Below are positions 17,803-26,552 of a DNA stretch of 64,000 bases, piece after piece (the stretch's first letter is position 1; every line of letters starts with the position of its first letter). Source of the stretch: Actinomycetota bacterium. GTDB taxonomy: Bacteria > Actinomycetota > Acidimicrobiia > Acidimicrobiales > JAMCPL01. Under the pieces are notes generated by a model, which did not search any database, was not told the origin of the DNA, and saw only the letters and a program-made list of their open reading frames with translations. The stretch covers positions 37,176-101,175 of the forward strand of contig JAMCPL010000027.1 in assembly GCA_023379675.1 (NCBI GenBank). Direction: 5' to 3'. A program made the translations under genes and the position numbers.

Positions 17803-18279
17803 GTGGATCATATAGGGGTGGTAGACACCATGTTCGCTCGCGTCGACATGGCTGCAGAGGCAATGGACGAGTTGCGCTCATGCGATGGATACGGCAGTAA
17901 GTTTGAGGTGGTCCATAGAACCGTGCCCGGCTTCAAAGATCTGGGGGTCGAATGCAAGCGCCTGATCGACCTGCACGGGTGCAATATGGTCATTGCCATC
18001 GGCATGGCCGGGAGCGCCCCTGTGGATCAAATCTGCGCTCATGAAGCCAGCCAGGCCATTATGCTGGCGCAACTACTGACAAATACCCATGTGCTCGAAG
18101 TTTTCGTATACGAAAACGAGGCCGATGATCCATCGAAGCTCGCGGAAATCTGCAGGCAACGCGCCCGCAAACATGCACGCAACGCCTACTGGCTTCTCTA
18201 CGATCCGGATCAGCTGGCACAGAGGGCAGGACAGGGCATCCGTCAAGGGGCTGCCGATGCAGGTCCATTGCCTGCTTAG
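17803..18279 (+). CDS. ribC: Riboflavin synthase, archaeal (lumazine-synthase-like) type
   Basis: This 158-residue protein matches the archaeal riboflavin synthase family, which dismutates 6,7-dimethyl-8-ribityllumazine to riboflavin and is related to lumazine synthase rather than to bacterial RibE. Hallmarks in order: VGVVDTMFARVDMA-type N terminus, HRTVPGFKDLGVECKRL, VIAIGMAGSAPVDQICAHEASQA, LLTNTHVLEVFVYENEA, and the C-terminal RAGQGIRQGAADAGP. The GTG start has GGAG upstream. Finding this form in an actinobacterium suggests transfer from archaea or an old patchy family. No other rib gene is in the window. Confidence 0.85.
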   Translation: MDHIGVVDTMFARVDMAAEAMDELRSCDGYGSKFEVVHRTVPGFKDLGVECKRLIDLHGCNMVIAIGMAGSAPVDQICAHEASQAIMLAQLLTNTHVLEVFVYENEADDPSKLAEICRQRARKHARNAYWLLYDPDQLAQRAGQGIRQGAADAGPLPA

Positions 18280-18345
18280 GACATTACCGGTGCAGGACAT
18301 CATCTAGCTGCTTAGGAGACCTCCGGCGCAGGATATGCTGATACG
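18271..18345. repeat. Imperfect tandem repeat after ribC
   Basis: A segment beginning CTGCTTAGGA and ending near GCAGGAYAT occurs twice, about 38 bp apart, spanning the ribC stop codon and the following gap. The copies are imperfect. No function is evident. Confidence 0.5.
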
Positions 18346-18455
18346 GAATATTTGTGTCGTGCAATATTCATGTCGTGCGATATCAACGTCATGCCATGCT
18401 CCGAGCGCCATTCCTAAATGGGCTCTTGACCTGCTGAGTGTACGCACCGGTCAGA

Positions 18456-20447
18456 TCAGTAGCCAAGCTCTATGCTCTTCGATGTTTCCCTGGATTGCTC
18501 TGGAGCCATATGCAGCCTCAACCTGGTCTGGCGAACCATTCTCTCTAGATCATTGGTCTCAGCCAACCGCGCCAAGGAAGGCCTGGCCGCACTCGGCCCA
18601 TCATCGGCATGCGCATAATCGTGTGTTTTGCCACCATATACCGGGCCACTTACCGCGTCTCTTGCAGAACCTGGCATATGGCCACTATTGGAACATCCAT
18701 AAAGGCCGGTAGCATGAATATCCATATGCCTGCAGCCTTCCACCGGCCATCGCTCAGCATAGGTTTGGATGCTCTCCCTCGTCCTCGTCCAGACAGCCAG
18801 TTCGACGGGATGAGCAGGCTGTGGCCCGATCCTCTCAATCCAACTCTTCACGACATCTGCAGACGCTACATCTACGGATCGCACAGGCGATCCTGCGACC
18901 CTGCCTACTCCATCCTCAGGACTCCGTCCGGTACCTTGTACCTCGAGATGCTTACCGTAGCCGGCAATGGTTTGCTCCACCAGGATGGCCTTCTGACGAG
19001 TAAAAGCGCTCTTTACCGAATGCAGTTCATGGCGCTCTTCACGTACGCCCACTTGCATTTTCGTACCCGTGCCGTCCAGCACTGAATCCACCGCTTGCTC
19101 GATCTGCCCTGAGGGTGCCCCGCAAGCCAATGCCCCGCTCCAGGCCCGCACAAGCTCCCTGCGACATACCGGTACACCTCTCTCCACGAGGGAGTCTAGG
19201 GCACGCATCCCAGCTTCTATGATCCTATCCGCGCTCTCCCCTACATCCTGCGAAGGCTGCGGAGACCTGTCCAACACCCCTTCCAGTTGCTTGGGTCCAA
19301 GTCCTCTGTGGATGGCGCGTTCCCTCCATGCAACAACCATGTCGTCTGCCGATATGGACAGATCCTTATCCGATCGAGTGGCCATTCCTGCGACATGTTG
19401 AGCACGAGACGACATGCCTGCACTGAGTCCGATAGATCTCAGGTGGTCGTAAATCTGTGCCCGCCGTGTTGAGAACTCTTCTATCACGTCTCGCGAAATA
19501 CCCTTGATGTCAGCTCTTCCTCTCACCGGCGCGTTCCACTCCACCCCAAGGCTGCTCGCCAGCTCGTAGCGCAACACTGCATGATAGAGTGCGTCTGCAG
19601 CACTCCTGTGCGCATAAAGCCCTCGCCCATCCAGTGCAGACCAATCCAGCGCAGACCAATCCAGCGCACTGGCCTGGACACCGCTCGGCCTGCCATGAGC
19701 GTCCGGCAGGATGAAGCCGGCGCCAGACCCGTTGGCAGGTTCTCCACCGCCGTAGCCATCCAGGCCTATACCCGTGGCGTCGCCGACTTCGATATCCGTA
19801 TCCGCGTCCCTGACCTTGACGGTTCCGCTGAATCCGATATTGGCCACCACCGAATGTGTATGCAGATGCGGATCGAGCGCGCGGGATGTCCTGTGCAGGA
19901 AGCTTGCCCCCAGCGCGCCACCCGTGGGAAGAACCACCCTGCCTGCATTAGCCTCCAGCGACTCATCGGACCCAATATGATCGGGAAAACTCTTACCGGA
20001 ACCAACTTGCCGCCGTACAGCCAAACCATGTTCCTCCAGGTAAGAAAACGCCTCTGAAGCCGCACGGACGTGTCCTGACACGACCCGCTCCGCAACCTCG
20101 CTATCTCCCAGGGTGGCCAGCAGGCTGACCGATTTCGGTGCGCAAAAAGTAAGGTCGAACCCTGCGACCTTTACCCTTCCCTGGTTCACCGAGAGATTCT
20201 CGCCACCGAAAGGATCACGGCCGGACAACACCAGTCGCCATTCTTCGGGTGTTATGGTACCCGCCAGTCCAAAGACTGCCATACCGCGCCCTGTCCATGA
20301 CCCCACTGGCTCCACCTGCCTGTTCCCCAGCATGCCAGTAGGCAACAGGTAATAGTCAGCTCTGCCATAACCCAGTTTCGATAGCCGTAGCACCCTTGGA
20401 CCTCCAGGATGCATAGTAGCATATCGATCTGTCCCATGCACTTTCAT
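18456..20447 (-). CDS. MobF/TrwC-type relaxase domain protein without helicase domain
   Basis: A TrwC-family relaxase nicks plasmid or ICE DNA at oriT through a tyrosine. The tyrosine-bearing segment YGRADYYLLP is near residue 30, FDLTFCAPKSVSLLATLG near 95, and the three-histidine metal site HRTSRALDPHLHTH near 190. The protein ends at 663 residues without a RecD-like helicase. The middle holds a low-complexity stretch with SALDWSALDWSALD, encoded by 15-bp repeats, and the last 250 residues resemble nothing I recognise. No T4SS or partition genes surround it; pafBC and pth are next. It is either a remnant of an integrated element or a domesticated relaxase. Confidence 0.75.
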   Translation of the reverse strand: MKVHGTDRYATMHPGGPRVLRLSKLGYGRADYYLLPTGMLGNRQVEPVGSWTGRGMAVFGLAGTITPEEWRLVLSGRDPFGGENLSVNQGRVKVAGFDLTFCAPKSVSLLATLGDSEVAERVVSGHVRAASEAFSYLEEHGLAVRRQVGSGKSFPDHIGSDESLEANAGRVVLPTGGALGASFLHRTSRALDPHLHTHSVVANIGFSGTVKVRDADTDIEVGDATGIGLDGYGGGEPANGSGAGFILPDAHGRPSGVQASALDWSALDWSALDGRGLYAHRSAADALYHAVLRYELASSLGVEWNAPVRGRADIKGISRDVIEEFSTRRAQIYDHLRSIGLSAGMSSRAQHVAGMATRSDKDLSISADDMVVAWRERAIHRGLGPKQLEGVLDRSPQPSQDVGESADRIIEAGMRALDSLVERGVPVCRRELVRAWSGALACGAPSGQIEQAVDSVLDGTGTKMQVGVREERHELHSVKSAFTRQKAILVEQTIAGYGKHLEVQGTGRSPEDGVGRVAGSPVRSVDVASADVVKSWIERIGPQPAHPVELAVWTRTRESIQTYAERWPVEGCRHMDIHATGLYGCSNSGHMPGSARDAVSGPVYGGKTHDYAHADDGPSAARPSLARLAETNDLERMVRQTRLRLHMAPEQSRETSKSIELGY

Positions 20448-20537
20448 GATGTTACATGATTAACTGCACAACTGTAGTGATACAGCATCCGCCCCTCGAG
20501 CCCGCCCTTGATGAGGGAGGAACGTAACGACCGCTGA

Positions 20538-21515
20538 TTATCCAGAAATGTAGCGGTCCAGCACCCTTTGGGCTGCCTTGTGGCCCAATCCTATAAGTTC
20601 CGGCGGTTCGACCACTTCGGCATGACCTCCCAACTGCAGGAGCAGCCTTTCCAGGAACACCTGGCTTCCTGCATAAATCGTTACCATGAGGCTGCCGCCC
20701 TCCCTCTCTTCGATGGATTGGAGTGGGTATGATTCAAGTACCGACCTCACTCCAGGCTGCACCAGCAGTGTCACCACCATGGAGTCAGGTGACGTAGCAA
20801 GCGGCTCCACAAAAGTACCGGCAGTATTATCGAATGGCACTCCCGCCTGTAGCCCATGAAGGCCCTGGCAGGCAGGTTCTCCGGTCAGCTGTGCAGCATG
20901 TATCCTGGACACCCTGAAACGCCTGGGACCGATGACCAGATGGCAGAACGCGTCCAGATACCATTGACCCTCGATAGACGACAGCGCCACTGGATCAATC
21001 GTGCGACTGGACATCTCGTCTCGCGAAAACGAATAATACTCGATAGTGACCTGCTCCATCTTCGCGAGAGCTTCCCCGAGTACACCGGTCAGGGCAGGTG
21101 AAGTTTCGACACGTGCTCGAAGAGCGGTGGACTTCTCCCCAATCGCTCCCTCCAGCTTCTCCAGAACACCAGCAAGCACATCATGGTCTTCCATGGCCGG
21201 CAAGGACAGCATGGCCCTTGCCATGAGGATGAAGTCGAGCGCATCCTGGTGAGTAAGCCGGCGCGGGCGCAGCAAACCCAGGCCAGGATTAGCCGATACC
21301 TGGTCGCCATCCACGACGATCTCCAGTAGCTGGTCAGGCGTGTACGGAGGCAGGCCGCAGCAGGCCGCCATTTCCAGGTCAGATATCAGCTCCTCTTCGT
21401 CCACCTCAAACTTCGTGGCAAGCTCGGAGATTGGCATGGAACCTTTGCTCACAAGCGCCATCATTATCGCAAACAGCCGCGTAAAGCGGGGTCCTGCCGC
21501 CGGGCGCGGGCTCAC
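20538..21515 (-). CDS. pafC: WYL-domain transcriptional regulator PafC
   Basis: The protein has an N-terminal winged-helix segment (RLFAIMMALVSKGSMPISELATKFEVDEEELISDLEMA without a break in the pattern) and a WYL domain around residues 150-215 (IEYYSFSRDEMSSRTIDP...GQWYLDAFCHL). With PafB it forms the actinobacterial mitomycin-responsive activator of DNA-damage genes, named from the proteasome accessory factor locus. The start codon overlaps the pafB stop by 4 bp, indicating translational coupling. No proteasome genes are seen here. Confidence 0.9.
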   Translation of the reverse strand: MSPRPAAGPRFTRLFAIMMALVSKGSMPISELATKFEVDEEELISDLEMAACCGLPPYTPDQLLEIVVDGDQVSANPGLGLLRPRRLTHQDALDFILMARAMLSLPAMEDHDVLAGVLEKLEGAIGEKSTALRARVETSPALTGVLGEALAKMEQVTIEYYSFSRDEMSSRTIDPVALSSIEGQWYLDAFCHLVIGPRRFRVSRIHAAQLTGEPACQGLHGLQAGVPFDNTAGTFVEPLATSPDSMVVTLLVQPGVRSVLESYPLQSIEEREGGSLMVTIYAGSQVFLERLLLQLGGHAEVVEPPELIGLGHKAAQRVLDRYISG

Positions 21516-22477
21516 TGTGGAACCGGCCTCTTCCCCGCCGCCTGCCCGGACATAGAGCGGAGCCTTGCCACCAGTCCATCAGTCACCTCGGGAGGATCAA
21601 TGATCTCTGCGTGCACACCCATGGAGAGAACCCACGAATACAGCGCCTCAATATTGACTACGTCCAGAGAAAACACGGTACCGCCTTGAAGTCGCTCAAT
21701 GACTTTTTCCATACCCAGGTCAAGCTCGACCTCTGAAGCCATCGGATAATCCACCAGCACTTTCACCTTGACAGGTTCACCCTCACCCATCATCCACACA
21801 AAATCGGCACCGTCACCCACTTGCATGCCGGCCTGCATGCCAGCCTGATCTTCATGCTCCTCATCCAGCCTGGTTCCAAACGTGATCTCTCCCTCAATGC
21901 GATCCAGCCGGAAGGTACGGCGAGAGTGCTTATCCATATCCCAGGCCACAAGATACCAGTGGCCCTTCACAAAATTCAGCGTTCCCGGCATTACACGCCG
22001 AGCCTTGCCTTGATAGCTGAATATGGTAGGTCGCTTTGTCACGATACCCTTGTAAAGTGCGTTCAATCCTGCCCCTGCAGGCAAACTCACGACAAGGTGT
22101 GCAAAGGATGGCGAGCTGTAACGCAAGATACTATTATCGGGCTGCGACTTTACAGCCGCCAGTACCATGCTCAGCACAACCTGCTCGTTTGGTGTAAGTC
22201 CAGGGTCCTCTATAAAGTAATTCTCCTGCTTGATGCGGTACCCGAGCCTTGATGGATCCTCAGTCAAGGGCTCAGTACTTACCGGGATGCCTTCAGCATT
22301 CAACAGGTCCCGGTCTCTCTCGAATGCCTGTCGCCTAGCTTCGATGCCTGTAGGATACCCAGGTACCTGATCGGCTATATTCTGTAAAGTAAGCGGGTGC
22401 CTCGTGTTGCTCAGAAGCAGCGTCAGATCGATCAATCTCTCCACACGGTCTATCTTGCCGGAACCGGTGGCCACCAC
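21512..22477 (-). CDS. pafB: WYL-domain transcriptional regulator PafB
   Basis: Partner of PafC. The N-terminal HTH region is VERLIDLTLLLSNTRHPLTL followed by REAFERD-type segment RRQAFERDRDLLNAEGIPV, and the WYL domain (RRVMPGTLNFVKGHWYLVAWD) is near residues 160-185. A linker near residue 225 contains GMQAGMQVG, encoded by 12-bp tandem repeats (21826-21850), which PafB homologues usually lack. It lies directly downstream of pth on the same strand. Confidence 0.88.
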   Translation of the reverse strand: MVATGSGKIDRVERLIDLTLLLSNTRHPLTLQNIADQVPGYPTGIEARRQAFERDRDLLNAEGIPVSTEPLTEDPSRLGYRIKQENYFIEDPGLTPNEQVVLSMVLAAVKSQPDNSILRYSSPSFAHLVVSLPAGAGLNALYKGIVTKRPTIFSYQGKARRVMPGTLNFVKGHWYLVAWDMDKHSRRTFRLDRIEGEITFGTRLDEEHEDQAGMQAGMQVGDGADFVWMMGEGEPVKVKVLVDYPMASEVELDLGMEKVIERLQGGTVFSLDVVNIEALYSWVLSMGVHAEIIDPPEVTDGLVARLRSMSGQAAGKRPVPQ

Positions 22478-22478
22478 G

Positions 22479-23051
22479 TCAATTATACATCCTCATGGCA
22501 GCATCCACCCCCTGGGAAAGGATGACCTCCAACGCGTCGGCAGCAATACGGATTCCATCATCAAACTCGCGTCTGTGCACACCACGAGGCATGGAAAGCA
22601 CGTAACCGGCGCCGGCTCCCCTGCTCCTCGGCTTTCCTATGCCTATCCTCACCCTCGTAAAGTCACTCGTATGCAAGTGCGCCTGGATGGACAGTATCCC
22701 ATTGTGGCCGGCAGCGCCACCCCCCACGCTGATCTTCATCCTGCCTGGCTCTATGTCCATCTCGTCGTGTACCACGACGAGCGATGAGAAGTCATCCAGC
22801 ACACACCTCCTTATGATAGAACGTACTGCGATCCCAGACTCGTTCATGTACACAAGGGGAACTGCCAGAAGCACCGACCGGTCCGCCTCTTGGCCAGATG
22901 TATTTACCTGCGTGCCCGCAACCCTGCATTTCGCGGCACGATCTCTTTTCAGCTCCACGCCCAAACGTGTAGCCAGCATCTCTACGGCCAGGGCGCCAGC
23001 ATTGTGCCTAGTGCCCTCGAACTCGACGCCGGGATTATTGAGCCCCACCAC
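22479..23051 (-). CDS. pth: Peptidyl-tRNA hydrolase
   Basis: Pth releases tRNA from peptidyl-tRNA that drops off the ribosome. Visible are VGLNNPGVEFEGTRHNAGALAVEML with the catalytic His, VYMNESG, VVHDEMDIEPGRMKI with the active-site Asp, and GAAGHNGILSIQ. The first start codon available (GTG) falls only one residue before VGL, so beta-strand 1 is shortened. The frame continues upstream as far as a TAG without ATG, GTG or TTG, so a CTG or ATA start is possible. It sits in the conserved prs-rplY-pth order. Confidence 0.9.
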   Translation of the reverse strand: MVGLNNPGVEFEGTRHNAGALAVEMLATRLGVELKRDRAAKCRVAGTQVNTSGQEADRSVLLAVPLVYMNESGIAVRSIIRRCVLDDFSSLVVVHDEMDIEPGRMKISVGGGAAGHNGILSIQAHLHTSDFTRVRIGIGKPRSRGAGAGYVLSMPRGVHRREFDDGIRIAADALEVILSQGVDAAMRMYN

Positions 23052-23208
23052 TATTACGGTCGGGCAAGCGCCGGCATCGCCACTGGACTTCTTGAAACGG
23101 TTCAGGGCACTCTATCCATGCAGGCGTGCCGGTGCCGGCAGGTTTGAAGATTGTAGGGAATGCCTACCGGGTATCCCGAGAAGGCCCTGCCACGACCACA
23201 TACCTGCT

Positions 23209-23862
23209 TTACCTGTCAGAGCTGTCGCTGCCGGACGTACCAGCCTCCGCCCCACCGCCGGGTTCCGCCCCACCCTCGCCTTCCTCTGCGCCGGCATCGC
23301 GCACTCCTTTCGGTACCATGCCGGCAACGACTAGAGCGTCAGGATCGTTCTCCACCTCGACGCCAGGCGGTACATTTATATCAGCCACCCTTAGGGCTCC
23401 GCCGGCAGGCAGGGAGGTAATATCCAGCTCCAAGGAGTGCGGGATCGAACCGGGTAAAGCTACTACGGTGACGCTAAAGAGCTGCTGGTCCACAATGCCG
23501 CCCGCCATCTGCAGATGCGATGCATGCCCCGTCAAGGTCAGCGGTACCTCCACCGTCACCGGCTTGTCGGGATCGGTCACCTGGAAATCTATATGGATAG
23601 CGGTACCTTTAACCGGATGGCGCTGTATGTCTTTTGCCATCGCCGTATAGAATATCCCATCGACCTCCAGGCGCAGTAGCGCGTTCAAACCGGCCTCTCC
23701 CTGCAAAGCGGTCCTGAGCGCTTTTGCATCCACATGCAACGCGTACGGACCCACGTCACGCCCGTAGAGTACCCCTGGAATCTTGCCTTCCCTGCGAAGT
23801 CGACGGCTCGATCTGCTGCCTGTTTCCCTACCTGTCTCTGCTATCAAGGTTGTTTCAGCCAT
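23209..23862 (-). CDS. rplY: 50S ribosomal protein bL25 (CTC/TL5 type)
   Basis: bL25 binds 5S rRNA. This is the long two-domain form, 217 residues. The N-terminal 5S-binding domain includes ETGRETGSRSSRRLRREGKIPGVLYG, and the C-terminal beta domain holds DFQVTDPDKPVTVEVPLTLTGHA and SLPAGGALRVADINVPPGVE. The C-terminal 40 residues are Ala/Gly/Glu rich and disordered (GAEEGEGGAEPGGGAEAG). Located between prs and pth, as in many bacteria. Confidence 0.95.
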   Translation of the reverse strand: MAETTLIAETGRETGSRSSRRLRREGKIPGVLYGRDVGPYALHVDAKALRTALQGEAGLNALLRLEVDGIFYTAMAKDIQRHPVKGTAIHIDFQVTDPDKPVTVEVPLTLTGHASHLQMAGGIVDQQLFSVTVVALPGSIPHSLELDITSLPAGGALRVADINVPPGVEVENDPDALVVAGMVPKGVRDAGAEEGEGGAEPGGGAEAGTSGSDSSDR

Positions 23863-23997
23863 AGTGTCAGCTATATTAGCTCAAAATCGATCACGCTCGA
23901 TACGCCCCCGCTCGCCGCCGAAACATAAACATCTAGTGTAGTGTCCCGTAAATGACAGTTCCAAGCAACCTCCGGAAGTGAAACGACGCCCCGACCG

Positions 23998-24972
23998 TTA
24001 CAGTGCGAGGTTGTCACCACCAAAGATCTCGGAAACGGACGTATCCTGGAATACCGCCTCGATGGCATCTGCAATCAGCTTGGCTACAGACACTACACGC
24101 ACCTTGGATATCATTTTTTCGTCAGAAATCGGAAGGGTATTGGTCACCACCACCTTCGATATGACGGACTTCTCTAAGCGTTGCATAGCCGGATCTGAGA
24201 GCACAGGATGAGTGGCCATCGCCCATACTTCGCCAGCACCGCGGTCCACCAGCAACTCCGCAGCGGCGCAGATCGTGCCAGCAGTGTCAATCATGTCATC
24301 TACAACCACGCACCTGCGACCCTCCACCTCGCCCACCACCTGTAGCGCCTCGACTTCGTTGACAGAACCCCTTGGCCGTCGCTTATGCACGACCGCCAGA
24401 TCAGCACCAAGATGCTGCCCGTAGCGTTCCGCGACCTTCACCCTCCCCGCATCCGGTGCGACGACAACAAGCCCGTCACCGTCGAGCCGTCGCAACTCCG
24501 CCTCCAGGACAGGCAGAGCAGTCAGGTGATCAAACGGGATGTCGAAGAATCCCTGGATCTGCCCCGAGTGAAGGTCTACGCTGACAACACGATCTGCACC
24601 TGCACGCTGCAGCATATCGGCAACCAGTTTGGCAGTGATCGGTTCGCGCCCAGCCGACTTACGGTCCTGCCTCGAGTATCCGTAATAAGGGCAGATGGCA
24701 GTGATATGCTTGGCAGATGCCCGCTTAGCTGCATCTATCATGATCAGTTGCTCCATCAGCGAGTCGTTCACGTTCCTGCTGTGCGTCTGTATGATGAACA
24801 CATCCGTACCGCGCATGGAAGACGCGTACCGGCAATGCATTTCACCATTGGCAAACTCCCTGAGATGCGCCTCGAGGAGTTCCACGCCCATATTTCGCGC
24901 CACCTCTGCAGCCAGCACAGGGTGGGAACGACCGCTCACCAATGCAAGCCGACGACGAGATACTAATTCCAC
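23998..24972 (-). CDS. prs: Ribose-phosphate pyrophosphokinase
   Basis: Makes PRPP from ribose 5-phosphate and ATP for nucleotide, His and Trp synthesis (trpD is at 42.7 kb). Motifs: SGRSHPVLAAEVARNMG at the N terminus, YYGYSRQDRKSAGREPITAK with the flexible loop, SVDLHSGQIQGFFDIPFDHL, and the PRPP site CVVVDDMIDTAGTI. Length is standard (324). It leads the prs-rplY-pth-pafBC minus-strand group. About 135 bp separate it from rplY, enough for a second promoter. Confidence 0.95.
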   Translation of the reverse strand: MELVSRRRLALVSGRSHPVLAAEVARNMGVELLEAHLREFANGEMHCRYASSMRGTDVFIIQTHSRNVNDSLMEQLIMIDAAKRASAKHITAICPYYGYSRQDRKSAGREPITAKLVADMLQRAGADRVVSVDLHSGQIQGFFDIPFDHLTALPVLEAELRRLDGDGLVVVAPDAGRVKVAERYGQHLGADLAVVHKRRPRGSVNEVEALQVVGEVEGRRCVVVDDMIDTAGTICAAAELLVDRGAGEVWAMATHPVLSDPAMQRLEKSVISKVVVTNTLPISDEKMISKVRVVSVAKLIADAIEAVFQDTSVSEIFGGDNLAL

Positions 24973-25029
24973 ACCGAAGAGGTTAGCAGATAACGTGGCG
25001 GCGCAACAGGTGAGCTGAACTGCCGACCA

Positions 25030-26184
25030 TCAGTAAGGTTTCGGCAGCCCCAGTGAATGCTGTGCTACAAAGTTGAGGATCATCTCGCGGCTAACTGGAG
25101 CGATACGGAGCAGGCGCGCCATCCCCCAGAAATCGGCAAGGCCGTACTCCGAAGACATGCCGTTACCGCCATGCGTCTGTATGGCCTGATCGAGACAGGT
25201 CAACGCTGCCTCAGCACCAGCATATTTCGACATATTCGCAGCCTCCCCGGCATCGATACCGTTGTCGTATGACCAAGCCGCCTTCTGATACATAAGTTTG
25301 GCCATTTCGAGGTCGACTTTTGCCTTAGCAAGAGGGTGCGCCAAGCCCTGATGCCTTCCGATGGGCGTACCCCACACCGATCTGTCCCTCGCATAAGATG
25401 TGGCCTTTGAGAGAGCGTAACGACCTATACCTACCGCTATGGCCGCAGACATGATCCGCTCAGGATTGAGTCCCATGAAAACTTGACGCAACCCCTCACC
25501 CTCCCCACCGAGAAGCCTCTCCTTTCCCACTTCAACGTTGTCGAAGAAAAGCGTGAACTGTTTCTCGGGAGCGGTCATTTCCACAGGAATGAGAGTCTTG
25601 CTGAGACCAGGCGAATCCAGGTCCACGACAAACAATGACAGCTTGCTGTAGCCTGTGGCTTCGTCTTTCGACGTTCTGGTCACAACGAGCACTGCTTCAG
25701 CCTCATCGCACCCTGATATATAATACTTCGTGCCATTAAGGCGGTAGATATCGCCATCCCTGGTTGCGGTGGTGGAAATATTGTGCGAGTTGGAGCCAGC
25801 ATCCGGCTCGGTAATGGCAAATGCCATTTTCAACGATCCATCTGCAAAGCGGGGAAGCCACCGCTGCTGCTGGCTTTCGGTTCCAAACCGATCTATTAGC
25901 GTTGCGCATATCGCGGGCGAGACCACCAGGAAAAGTATGGGACAGCCGGCAGCGGCCAGCTCTTCGCATACGGTGGACAGCTCTGTCATGCCCATGCCTC
26001 CACCTCCCCATCGTTGCGGGACACTCACCCCTAGGTAGCCTGACCCGGCAAGCTCGTCCCAGAGCTCCTGCTGTTTCTTCCCTGAACGTGACTGCCCTAC
26101 ATAGTACTCATGCCCGTACTTGCCCGCGATCGCCGCGACCGCCTCCCGAAGCATCCGCTGCTCGTCACTCTCCTGAAAATCCAT
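25030..26184 (-). CDS. Acyl-CoA dehydrogenase
   Basis: A 384-residue FAD-dependent acyl-CoA dehydrogenase. The N terminus is MDFQESDEQRMLREAVAAIAGKYG, the FAD/substrate motif FAITEPDAGSNSHNISTTA, the C-terminal helical domain SYARDRSVWGTPIGRHQGLAHPLA, and the tail IQTHGGNGMSSEYGLADFWG. The start at 26184 is preferred to a longer frame from 26421 because GGAAAGG precedes it and the family begins there. Probably acts in fatty-acid or branched-acid degradation. Monocistronic by context. Confidence 0.9.
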   Translation of the reverse strand: MDFQESDEQRMLREAVAAIAGKYGHEYYVGQSRSGKKQQELWDELAGSGYLGVSVPQRWGGGGMGMTELSTVCEELAAAGCPILFLVVSPAICATLIDRFGTESQQQRWLPRFADGSLKMAFAITEPDAGSNSHNISTTATRDGDIYRLNGTKYYISGCDEAEAVLVVTRTSKDEATGYSKLSLFVVDLDSPGLSKTLIPVEMTAPEKQFTLFFDNVEVGKERLLGGEGEGLRQVFMGLNPERIMSAAIAVGIGRYALSKATSYARDRSVWGTPIGRHQGLAHPLAKAKVDLEMAKLMYQKAAWSYDNGIDAGEAANMSKYAGAEAALTCLDQAIQTHGGNGMSSEYGLADFWGMARLLRIAPVSREMILNFVAQHSLGLPKPY

Positions 26185-26476
26185 CTTCCATCCTTTCCGA
26201 TTCGTGGGTCTTCGTATTTCATGTTCCCCTACGCACGGTGCCCGCAAAAGCCCGCCACGCCGTTGGTAGCCCGTTGATAGCCCGCATACATGCATACTAA
26301 CACCGTCCCGGCCAAACACCCGTAAGCAACATCGTCGTGACCATTCGAGGAGCGCACGGTGGCCATTCGGGTACCCGTCTGGACGCCGATAACCATGATG
26401 GCACGATGGCACCCAGAGCACCTTGATGTCGGCTACTGTAATTGTGTTGTATTGTCGATGGATTGAATGGTTTATC

Positions 26477-26549
26477 GGGCCGCTAGCTCATCTGGTAGAG
26501 CAGGGGACTTTTAATCCCAAGGTGCCGGGTTCGAGCCCCGGGCGGCCCA
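26477..26549 (+). tRNA. tRNA-Lys(TTT)
   Basis: Complete cloverleaf with acceptor GGGCCGC/GCGGCCC, D arm GCTC...GAGC, anticodon loop CTTTTAA (anticodon TTT at 26510-26512), T arm CCGGG-TTCGAGC-CCCGG, and discriminator A. CCA is not encoded. Its 3' end lies 3 bp from the end of the convergent DUF2079 gene. Confidence 0.95.
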
Positions 26550-26552
26550 CTA

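Noticed and set aside
18456..25000. Integrative element around the relaxase
   Set aside because: Flanking genes are housekeeping (riboflavin synthase, pafBC, pth, rplY, prs); no integrase, att repeats or transfer genes are seen.
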